This document shows positions 56,413 through 64,000 of a DNA stretch of 64,000 bases, one piece after another. Position numbers and translations under genes: made by a program. The notes under the pieces are model-generated. The model ran no database searches and had not been told where the DNA came from. It saw only the letters and a program-made list of their open reading frames with translations. Origin of the DNA: Symsagittifera roscoffensis (Eukaryota > Xenacoelomorpha > Acoela > Convolutidae); assembly GCF_963678635.1 (NCBI RefSeq), contig NC_087070.1, positions 20,691,461-20,755,460 on the forward strand. Direction: 5' to 3'. Every line of letters starts with the position of its first letter. Position 1 is the first letter of the stretch.

Positions 56413-59405
56413 AATTATTAATTTTTCTCCAACTCCTTTTTCTAGTAATCTCAAATCAAAACATAAACCCTTCCCCTCGTACAGGACCACAAGATTTATT
56501 AGTAACACATTACGATTGTGAAGAAAATGAACAAAAAACACTACATAAATATGCAATAAATCAAGTATCACAATGTGAAACAGAACCACAAGCTATAGAA
56601 ACCACAAATGTAATAGCAACACTCTATTCAAAAGCCCGAGCAACAACAGTTACAGGTTATAAATTCACAGCAACATTTTCCGAAAAGAAAGTACATTGTT
56701 CACAAGTCTCGAACGGAAACAAAAACCGACTTGACCATGAATCATTCTATCAGAGTAATATAGAACGTCTTTTACATCTCAATCCCGACGATTGTAAAAA
56801 TGAATTACTTAGACTAAACATCACACAAAATAAAAACTCCGAAAGAAGGTTAGTTAACTTTCAAGTTTTTTCAGACTCTGTACATCAATCACAACTTGAA
56901 AGACACCAAGGACATATAAAACTAGACGAAAAATACCCATATAACGGCGCACACGGACGATTAACCTATGACCTACACGATAAACATTGGATACCACACA
57001 TTGGTATAAATGACCCATCAAACTGCAAAGCAGACACAAAAAATAAAGGATACCAAGAAATAATGTTTTTCGATTGGAAAATACAACTCGAAAAAATACA
57101 ACTAACACGAGATTTATCAGATAATACAATGATCTATCAAGGAATCCGATTACCTTGTAAAAATGATCAAGGTTATTGCGACCCTACAACGAGAACACAA
57201 GCAACAATTGTTTGGTTCCCCGAAGATACATGTACAACATTTCAAGTAGCAAAAATACACGCTCGTATGATAAAATTTCACGAAAAATATTTTATACAAT
57301 CAATTCCATATGAACAAGTCCATCCATCACGAAAACTAAGTTCTAATTTTAGAAACATAGACAATATAGAAAATAAATTGACACGTTTTCAAATATATCA
57401 AGAAACAGAACTTGCATGTAAAAACAGAAACCCACTTCACAAAACACAATACTCCGAGATATTAGTTGAATACGAAAAAGGATTCGACATGACCACTGGA
57501 AAAGTAAAAATCGACCCATATGCCACAGGTCATCCTCCAAACGAAGGAACATCCTATATACCAGTTAATTTTGAAAAAAGCAACGGACAACCTGGTGGAC
57601 ATCTAAAACCCCATGACACCAGAAGCACACGCTTACAAGAATTATCACTAATGAATACTACATATTTCGGTAATATCCACTATGATATTCATTTAGATAT
57701 GAAACTAGATTATACAATTAGCCGAATTTTTCAAGAAATGTCACTCTCCGAATTAGAAACACTACACCAACTATGCGAATTAGAACGAACACAAATATTA
57801 CAATCACTTGCACTAGCAGTATTAAAAATACCCTATGCAGGATACTTATTATCTGGAAATAGATCAAATTTTTTAGACTATGAAGGAAACATCTTATGGT
57901 TTTATACTTGTACTAAAAAAGTATCACCACTATACGTTTTTGAAGATAAACGATGTTATAAAAGAATCCCTATCAAACCTGGTGGACATCTAAAACCCCA
58001 TGACACCAGAAGCACACGCTTACAAGAATTATCACTAATGAATACTACATATTTCGGTAATATCCACTATGATATTCATTTAGATATGAAACTAGATTAT
58101 ACAATTAGCCGAATTTTTCAAGAAATGTCACTCTCCGAATTAGAAACACTACACCAACTATGCGAATTAGAACGAACACAAATATTACAATCACTTGCAC
58201 TAGCAGTATTAAAAATACCCTATGCAGGATACTTATTATCTGGAAATAGATCAAATTTTTTAGACTATGAAGGAAACATCTTATGGTTTTATACTTGTAC
58301 TAAAAAAGTATCACCACTATACGTTTTTGAAGATAAACGATGTTATAAAAGAATCCCTATCTTTTATAAGAATAAAGTACATTTCGTGGATACACTTTCA
58401 CGAAGAACCTATTTCTGGGATACCGCAGTCCCATGTGGATCAGAAAACAGCCACAATGTAGTACAACTAAACCCTGATGAAAATAAATATTATCTTCTCA
58501 CTCCATATCCCACATTAATGCAATCACTCAAAAAATTTTCACCAGAAAGCATTCGCGCTATTGCTCGAAACCCAAATATAGACTTACAATCAATAGGAAT
58601 CTATTCAAAATCAGATATTCAACATCACATTAGAACACAACAATTCCAAGAATTATTAACACAAATGGACACTATACAAAGACAATCAATAGACCAAAAT
58701 TTACGCAAACTTGCAGAAACCGCAGGATTTGCCGATATCTACACGCAAGACTATAGCGGATATTTTAAAGACATTAAAGATTATATATATCTAAACGGTG
58801 AAAAATACCGTCCCCAAGATATATCACCAATTAACATTTTTAGCTTTGTTACACTCAAAAATGAGATCCTCGATTTTCTAGGATGGCCCTACTACATCTT
58901 AGAAAAATTGACTATTTTATACGCAATGTTTAACTTTATTGGATTTCTTTTCTCACTTTTAAAAGGAATCTACAACACATGTGCTATACACACACAAGTA
59001 AACAGACAAGCAAGCGTAGCACGCATACTCTTTGCAGGATTTTTTGGAATCTTTTCTACATCTATAAACAAAATTCTTTTAGACGCACAAATAAAAGAAT
59101 ATAACACAAAAATAGCAACACGACAAAATACATACGACGAAGAACATAACAATGTAGACATAACGCCAACGGCACCACAATTACCACCCCTACCAAATAA
59201 CCATCCACTATCCCTAGTCCCACGAAATTTTCGAAATTTAGCCATCACACATAATCCAAATTTTCGACTCACCACATCACAAAGTCCCATCCAACATATA
59301 ATGACACACCAGTCACAAGATCAAAATACTTATGAACAAATTATTGAACAACCCCATACCACCGCTTTCCAGTCTCAAAATAATCATTTTTTTAGCCCAC
59401 GATGA
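56400..59405 (+). CDS. env: Envelope-like glycoprotein (Env) with an internal tandem duplication
   Basis: 1001 residues. The N-terminus is a clear signal peptide (MYILKLLIFLQLLFLVIS). A large cysteine-containing ectodomain follows, with the block YDCEEN near residue 40 and further cysteine blocks (HCSQ, DDCKNE, GYCDP, DTCTTF). Near residues ~830-900 are hydrophobic segments (LTILYAMFNFIGFLFSLLKG and ARILFAGFFGIFSTS), likely membrane anchors, then a ~100-residue polar tail. Offsets of 387 bases show an exact in-frame tandem duplication (57589-58361, 129 residues twice); the other copy has it once. The TGA overlaps ORF4 as ATGA. The cysteine layout faintly recalls gB-like class III proteins of chuvirus type, which is only a suspicion. 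The role would be membrane fusion at entry. Confidence 0.8.
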   Translation: MYILKLLIFLQLLFLVISNQNINPSPRTGPQDLLVTHYDCEENEQKTLHKYAINQVSQCETEPQAIETTNVIATLYSKARATTVTGYKFTATFSEKKVHCSQVSNGNKNRLDHESFYQSNIERLLHLNPDDCKNELLRLNITQNKNSERRLVNFQVFSDSVHQSQLERHQGHIKLDEKYPYNGAHGRLTYDLHDKHWIPHIGINDPSNCKADTKNKGYQEIMFFDWKIQLEKIQLTRDLSDNTMIYQGIRLPCKNDQGYCDPTTRTQATIVWFPEDTCTTFQVAKIHARMIKFHEKYFIQSIPYEQVHPSRKLSSNFRNIDNIENKLTRFQIYQETELACKNRNPLHKTQYSEILVEYEKGFDMTTGKVKIDPYATGHPPNEGTSYIPVNFEKSNGQPGGHLKPHDTRSTRLQELSLMNTTYFGNIHYDIHLDMKLDYTISRIFQEMSLSELETLHQLCELERTQILQSLALAVLKIPYAGYLLSGNRSNFLDYEGNILWFYTCTKKVSPLYVFEDKRCYKRIPIKPGGHLKPHDTRSTRLQELSLMNTTYFGNIHYDIHLDMKLDYTISRIFQEMSLSELETLHQLCELERTQILQSLALAVLKIPYAGYLLSGNRSNFLDYEGNILWFYTCTKKVSPLYVFEDKRCYKRIPIFYKNKVHFVDTLSRRTYFWDTAVPCGSENSHNVVQLNPDENKYYLLTPYPTLMQSLKKFSPESIRAIARNPNIDLQSIGIYSKSDIQHHIRTQQFQELLTQMDTIQRQSIDQNLRKLAETAGFADIYTQDYSGYFKDIKDYIYLNGEKYRPQDISPINIFSFVTLKNEILDFLGWPYYILEKLTILYAMFNFIGFLFSLLKGIYNTCAIHTQVNRQASVARILFAGFFGIFSTSINKILLDAQIKEYNTKIATRQNTYDEEHNNVDITPTAPQLPPLPNNHPLSLVPRNFRNLAITHNPNFRLTTSQSPIQHIMTHQSQDQNTYEQIIEQPHTTAFQSQNNHFFSPR
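57589..58361 (+). repeat. Exact 387-bp in-frame tandem duplication inside env
   Basis: Copy 1 is about 57589-57974 and copy 2 is 57975-58361, joined at CCTATC|AAACCTGG. No difference is seen between copies. The minus-strand relative has the segment once, so the duplication arose in this lineage and very recently. Confidence 0.93.
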
Positions 59406-61207
59406 GCCGCCAACTTGGATCACTACACCGATCAAATTCCCACCCAACCAATCTTACCTCTACAATCCCAATAATACCACTTTTTGCTTTTCCGCCACCC
59501 GATTTTCCATCTAGTAATGTAACATCAGGCATGAATTCCGACACTAATTCACACATCTCAGTTTTATATTCCATCTCACAACTCAATAACCCAAATATTG
59601 AAACCCCCGATGAATTTGCCGTCTCAGAACCATCCCCATCCAATAATTTTCATAACTCTTCTAATTTTTCTCAACCCCCTTTTCAACCCATATTATCCAA
59701 TAACCCTGACCCAATCACTCCCACACCCTCTTATGCTTCCCAAGTTACCCCAACCTACTCCTCATACCATTCTGACCAATCATCTCATTCTCCAGACACC
59801 CCCCGAATCTCCCCAGAGCTAGATAATTTTATTACCCTTCAACAACAACCCTACCACCTCCATACCCCAACCATAAACCAAATCTCCTCCACTATAAATT
59901 CATCCAACCCCCCTACCCCTACACCCTCTTCAAATTATACTGAATCATTAGCACCATCATCCACATCAACTGAATCTTCACTCAACACTAATAGAGCTTA
60001 CCGCACTTTTAAAAGAAAGTTCCCCAACCATCCTTTCCCAGCAAAACCAGGAACAGCCCGTGAATACATCAACCACCCCAAGCACACTAACACAAAAGAA
60101 TTTTTAGCCATCACCTTACCCTCATTCCCACAATACACCTTAAACACCCCCCACGACACTAACGAAACACGCAACTTTGTAGATGAATACGTTTTAATGC
60201 CCACTCTCTCTTGGACCTCATATTATCATTTTACTAACCCTCTTTGCTTACCTTTATCTAACACTCACATCGATATAGAGCGAAATACGGACATGCTATA
60301 TCGACTCACTACACCACTAACCGCTAGACAATTTACTTACGTTGGATATAAAAAATCACTAAAAACACACACTGCACCTAGAGCTAACGAATATACACTC
60401 GAATACTATGATCACAACATCATCAGAGCTAACCAAGATCAATTCTTAGACGACGATCGCTTCGCTAATCCACAAATTACCGAGAAATTTTTCATCAAGA
60501 CACCATATATATTTACACTAAACATCTTCGACCGAAAGTTTGATCACATTATTTCAGAAGCACTAACAGACCCACAAGCATACGAAAGTTTTAAAGAACG
60601 CTTCCAAATATTTTCACTAACCTTTCATTTTCTTGCACCACACGAAAGAGATCTGCACTGCTCACACGATATTATGTTGCGCACTAAACAAACCCACACA
60701 TATAGTTATTATCGCTTCATCCAAAATCACTTTGACCTACACACACCCTCTAGACAACCACACCATCGTTTTCAATTCATTAATTCCAAATACACTTCAC
60801 CATTTTTCCTAAATTTCACATATTGTATTAAAGACACTAACCTCCATGGTATTCTTCGTAATTATGATCCCATAACCCAAATGTACATCTTCTGTCCCAT
60901 CACCAAGACCTTCAACGCCGAAGAATCCCGACCCTTCCTTATCCCGCACGAGTTTGTACAACCCATAGAAATCCCAATTTTAGAATTCATCCACAACACT
61001 AAATTCAATCACAAATTATATAATCTAATCCAAAACACACCTTATGAGTTTGCAGTTGGCACTGAAGAACTAACCACTATTAAGGCACTTCAATTGCTTT
61101 GGCCACTGCTTCAGACTAAAAATATCATCCGCATCTTAGCTAAACTACTAACAACTTCAGAACTAATTCACGACATTTTCCCCCACGGTTTTTTCCCCGA
61201 CGACTAA
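59402..61207 (+). CDS. ORF4, unrecognised 601-residue protein downstream of env
   Basis: Starts in the ATGA overlap with the env stop (59402-59405) and ends TAA at 61205-61207. Residues 1 to ~200 are rich in serine, proline, threonine and asparagine and probably disordered. Residues ~200-601 look like a folded domain with many aromatic residues and histidines (for example AREYINHPKHTNT, TARQFTYVGYKK, TFHFLAPHERDLH, HGILRNYDPITQMYIFCP). There is no signal peptide, membrane helix or catalytic motif that I know. The other copy retains the start and the middle with conservative changes. A protein here could be an accessory factor for assembly, host interaction or egress. It is too long and conserved to be noise, and ATGA coupling suggests translation on the env message. 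Confidence 0.7.
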   Translation: MSRQLGSLHRSNSHPTNLTSTIPIIPLFAFPPPDFPSSNVTSGMNSDTNSHISVLYSISQLNNPNIETPDEFAVSEPSPSNNFHNSSNFSQPPFQPILSNNPDPITPTPSYASQVTPTYSSYHSDQSSHSPDTPRISPELDNFITLQQQPYHLHTPTINQISSTINSSNPPTPTPSSNYTESLAPSSTSTESSLNTNRAYRTFKRKFPNHPFPAKPGTAREYINHPKHTNTKEFLAITLPSFPQYTLNTPHDTNETRNFVDEYVLMPTLSWTSYYHFTNPLCLPLSNTHIDIERNTDMLYRLTTPLTARQFTYVGYKKSLKTHTAPRANEYTLEYYDHNIIRANQDQFLDDDRFANPQITEKFFIKTPYIFTLNIFDRKFDHIISEALTDPQAYESFKERFQIFSLTFHFLAPHERDLHCSHDIMLRTKQTHTYSYYRFIQNHFDLHTPSRQPHHRFQFINSKYTSPFFLNFTYCIKDTNLHGILRNYDPITQMYIFCPITKTFNAEESRPFLIPHEFVQPIEIPILEFIHNTKFNHKLYNLIQNTPYEFAVGTEELTTIKALQLLWPLLQTKNIIRILAKLLTTSELIHDIFPHGFFPDD

Positions 61208-61210
61208 CAG

Positions 61211-61289
61211 GTAAGTATGAATTAAATGAATATTACTAACTAATTAAAATATTAAAAAACTCACCATACTTTATCCATGTTTTCTTTAG
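61211..61289 (+). other. Candidate 79-nt intron just after the ORF4 stop
   Basis: TAACAG|GTAAGTATG is a near-perfect donor three bases after the ORF4 stop codon. TGTTTTCTTTAG at 61278-61289 is a good acceptor. The other copy lost the donor by deletion but keeps a comparable acceptor tract (TTCTTTTAG in sense). A 79-nt AT-rich intron fits an invertebrate host. Confidence 0.4.
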
Positions 61290-62053
61290 ATTTTTAGCCT
61301 TCATCCGACAATCACCTACAAAAACCACAAAAGACAAATAAAAATCGCAAATTTCATCAAACAATTTTAAAAATTCTATTAATCAGTTACACTTATAAAT
61401 TTATAAATTTAATATCAATGCAGTAAATTCATTTATAAAATTTCCCCCACAAGCAGTAAATCTAATTATGATGAAAATTTGTAACTTAAAATTCCCCCAT
61501 AACTAGCAGTAAATTTCCAAATTCTATGCAGTAATTTAATAAAATGCAAATGCAGTACTAACCTTTTGGTATTTTCATTCATTCGCACAGAAATTCTATC
61601 CACACTCGCACAGCTCGCCCACGAAGAATTGTTTAAAATAATGAATTTCAGTTTCAAGCTTTCACACTCAACAACTCTAACACACGATAACAAGTTTCAA
61701 TCTTTCCTTTAACCCGGTTGGAAAGGAATTATATACTAAACAAAACTAACCAATGCAGCTTACTAAACACCACAACACAAAGCATAACAGCATGACTAAG
61801 AAAAGGAAACCAACGGTACCCAAACCGGATTAACCCAGTTTAAAACTGGATAATTTATTCTTTTGAAGACTATTATAAAGTCTAAGAAAGAAATAATAAA
61901 ACACAAAAAAGTCGAAAGACAAACCCATACCACGAACAATTTGCTTTTTGAAAAAAGGACACAACCAACAAAACATAAGAAAAACCACAACAAACCCAAC
62001 ATAAAACGTTGTCACATAACAGGACCCCTCACAAAAACCGCATGAAATCATAC

Positions 62054-62130
62054 TCCCACTCCTGGCCTAACCCACCAGGAAGGACGTCCTGAGCATGCTC
62101 TATAGCCGGCCTAACCCACCGCGCTACATC
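62054..62130 (-). other. Antisense tRNA A-box-like motifs, possible SINE head
   Basis: On the minus strand the sequence reads TGTAGCGCGGTGGGTTAGGC, close to the tRNA A-box (D arm) consensus. A second GGTGGGTTAGGCC lies ~50 bases further on. No clear B box was found, though TCAGGACGTCC lies at a plausible distance. The same arrangement is kept in the other copy on the plus strand at 18180-18245. It could be the head of a tRNA-derived SINE captured by the element's ancestor, or chance. Confidence 0.25.
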
Positions 62131-62794
62131 CACGCTTGGTGACCACACCTCTATTTTTAATAAGAGCTACTCAAGTGTGAGTAACTCTTCAAAATAACCG
62201 AACTAAAACAAAAAGCTTTTGTGAAAACAACTAACTAAAATCATAATTAAAAAATATTAAACTAATAAATGTTTTATAAAATGTAAATTACATTATGCAA
62301 TACATAGATCAGAATACAACACCAAGGACGAACATCTAAAGACAAAACGACCCCACTACACTCGAGAGAGAATGACCAACCACAATCGATATGCCACTCA
62401 CAATCACAACTCAAAGGATTTAGAGTACGACTTGACTTCGCAGAAAAGGACTTCATTGAACTAGACCAATGACCACCTCGATGTTCAAGTATACGTACAG
62501 ATCCGAGTAACCAGGCATCCCCCCCACGCACAATCTCCACGCCATTCCCAAACTAGATCAGACACAAAAGAAGTTCTCCACGCAGAACAGAAAAACCTGA
62601 CATAGCCAACCATTCTGAAATCAGATTTGAGTTTGTTGCAAAGACTTAGTCGTTGTCACTAGAAGACACAACGTCTTATGTCTCTAACTCCAGCTTCCTG
62701 GAACTTCTTTAACAAAGAGGAAACGGAAGAAAATGATGTTCGCCGAAAACCAACGTCCTTCATCCATCCTTCGAATTGCAGAAGAACTATTCTA

Positions 62795-62819
62795 AAAAAC
62801 TCTGTAAAACCCGGATGGG
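62795..62819 (+). promoter_or_regulatory. Expected polypurine tract position, weak match
   Basis: The bases before the 3' LTR end CCCGGATGGG, only a short purine run. The other copy has CCCGGATGGC there. Plus-strand priming should occur here by position, but the sequence is not a classical tract. Confidence 0.3.
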
Positions 62820-63229
62820 TGGAACCTGATCTAAACTACATTTTATGATTGGATAATTTAGATATTTTACCAATGTAAAGTATTTAATATTAACCAATCA
62901 TGATCCATCTAACTAACAACCCACTTATTTGTAAGTGCTGAAGTTACTTGTAATTTCAGCACCAGAGAGATTTGAATTTAACTTAGAAATTAGTTGGACT
63001 CTCCCGAGCACTTCAGCAGCCGCAATAAACCAGTATACCCTAGATCTATTGAGCCTAGCAGAGACTAGTTAAACAACCTGAGACTAGATAGTATAAGAGT
63101 AAGATTAGGATCGGTATTAGACTAAGAAGTTGCACGAATCTATCCGGCCGAAAATAAGATAGCGTGACGAGCAGACGGTGTACCCTATCCGAAATTACTC
63201 TATGAGTTAACCAACTCGGTCCTAACTCA
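62820..63229 (+). repeat. 3' LTR of the plus-strand element
   Basis: 410 bp, identical to the 5' LTR except for one C/T difference at 63190. AATAAA at 63024-63029. Followed by the AATT target duplication. Confidence 0.96.
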
Positions 63230-63233
63230 AATT

Positions 63234-64000
63234 AACGCGCGATATAATTCGCGCTATTAACGCGTAAGCGGAGATTTAATCCGTCTTATAAATCGTTCCA
63301 AATTAGTTGAACGAAGCTTATTTGCCATAATTGATTTGTTACAAGGAACGAAATCTATCTTTTTGTACTTAATATGGCGTGTGGGGGGATGATTTTCATA
63401 AAAAACTTCAAATTTTAGAGAAAAAAAAATTCTTTTCATTTTATTTCTTTTAATTTTTTATGTTAATACTGCTGCTCCATAAACCTTAAAAGGCAGTCGG
63501 AACATTCAGGGCTTCGCCCTGATACGAGCAGTCTTGTATATTTTTTTGCCATCGCTATATTCCATTTATCTTTTTTTGACTGAAATGCTGCAGAAAACCT
63601 GTCAACTTTCACCACTCAGACAATCTTATCGCCTCAAAGATTCAGGTCACAGAGGTCTTTTAACTACTTTTAATCAAAGTTTACGCGGAAATCAAAGGTC
63701 ATTGAATTTCTTTCAATTTTGAAGGAGCGCAGCTGAAGTTTGACAACCATTGTTTATTTTAGACAAAGTGGTGACTATGGCCACATTTTCAATGGAATAG
63801 CGAGTTAATAATTTTTAAAGAAAATTGGACAACTTGAACTTAAATACCTCGTGCGTTAAGTCAATTATTTCTAAGCGGCCAACCAGCATGTGAAAAATTC
63901 GGCTCTTTTCCAGTTTCCCCCCTTCAAATTCAATTTTGAAAAGTCTATTTAACGTTGTCATAATGCAATGAAATTTGGCGTGGTGAACAAATCGACAACT
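63234..64000. other. Host flank, no gene supported
   Basis: Begins with a CG-rich patch of CGCG and GCGC words in inverted arrangement (63234-63270) and holds a perfect short hairpin at 63506-63522. No coding frame is supported. Confidence 0.5.
63506..63522. repeat. Perfect short hairpin
   Basis: TCAGGGC-TTC-GCCCTGA is a 7-bp stem with a 3-base loop. It is isolated in AT-rich DNA. It could be part of a structured RNA or a repeat family, but nothing else supports that here. Confidence 0.6.

Larger units (their letters stand above)
61208..62819 (+). other. 3' non-coding region of the plus-strand element
   Basis: 1.6 kb without a credible frame, conserved with 17488-19086. It starts with a candidate intron (61211-61289). 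It includes a palindrome CCAGTTTAAAACTGG near 61837, and on the opposite strand the A-box-like motifs near 62054-62130. No typical long polypurine tract is seen next to the 3' LTR. Confidence 0.55.
43925..63229 (+). mobile_element. Giant, nearly intact env-bearing Ty3/Gypsy-type LTR retroelement
   Basis: 19,305 bp bounded by 410-bp direct LTRs with one visible mismatch (44295 versus 63190) and a 4-bp target duplication. The order protease, RT, RNase H, integrase, with a GPY/F block at the integrase end and envelope downstream, places it with Metaviridae of the retrovirus-like kind. It is far longer than usual Gypsy elements because it carries ORF0, ORF1, two or three small membrane ORFs, ORFX and ORF4 plus long non-coding leader and trailer. 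Two in-frame stops in gag/pol are the only obvious breaks. The near-identical LTRs imply very recent insertion. Confidence 0.95.

Noticed and set aside
62054..62130. A complete tRNA gene
   Set aside because: Only an A-box-like part is present; there is no anticodon arm, acceptor pairing or clear B box.
1..64000. CRISPR arrays, bacterial operons or riboswitches
   Set aside because: No spaced identical repeats, ribosome binding sites or operon structure. The window is eukaryotic repeat-rich DNA.

Overview
This is AT-rich eukaryotic DNA, probably from an invertebrate and most like a nematode. The support is limited: a fragment resembling nematode acyltransferase-3/SGNH proteins (2-799), a MITE with Tc1-like ends and TA target duplications (15269-16001), and a possible ~50-bp intron. 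I saw no tRNA or rRNA gene and no complete host gene.

The window is dominated by two inverted, head-to-head copies of one very large Ty3/Gypsy-type, envelope-bearing LTR retroelement. The plus-strand copy (43925-63229, 19.3 kb) has 410-bp LTRs with one visible difference and a 4-bp target duplication (AATT). It is young and largely open. The minus-strand copy (17079-39672, 22.6 kb) has 409-bp LTRs with about six differences and target duplication TGAT. It is older and broken by frameshifts and deletions, and is enlarged by a tandem array of a ~1.94-kb protease/RT segment. Comparing the copies shows which reading frames were maintained.

Sense order in the element: LTR; primer site; small ORF0 (77 aa); leader with a pair of hairpin-forming 25-bp repeats; ORF1 (155 aa, very basic); gag and pol in one continuous frame (zinc knuckle, protease, RT, RNase H, integrase with GPY/F end), cut in the plus copy by two in-frame stops; three short packed ORFs, two of them membrane proteins; a ~377-codon frame with no ATG (ORFX); env (signal peptide, C-terminal membrane segments); ORF4 (601 aa, unrecognised); a 1.6-kb 3' non-coding region; LTR. 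Junctions are viral in style: ORF1/gag overlap by 26 nt, ORFX/env by 13 nt, env/ORF4 by ATGA. The coding strand is visibly rich in A and C and poor in G.

Rest of the window: 1-799 is the end of a host gene; 876-1323 is an inverted-repeat element; 1331-3740 is ATT/ATG low-complexity DNA; 8186-11604 is a 1.7-kb tandem duplication; 11605-17074 is intergenic with the MITE; 39677-43920 separates the two retroelements and holds decayed duplicated coding-like sequence; 63234-64000 is host flank. The main novelty is the retroelement: its size, the extra ORFs (ORF0, ORF1, b, c, X, 4) and the expression problem posed by ORFX.
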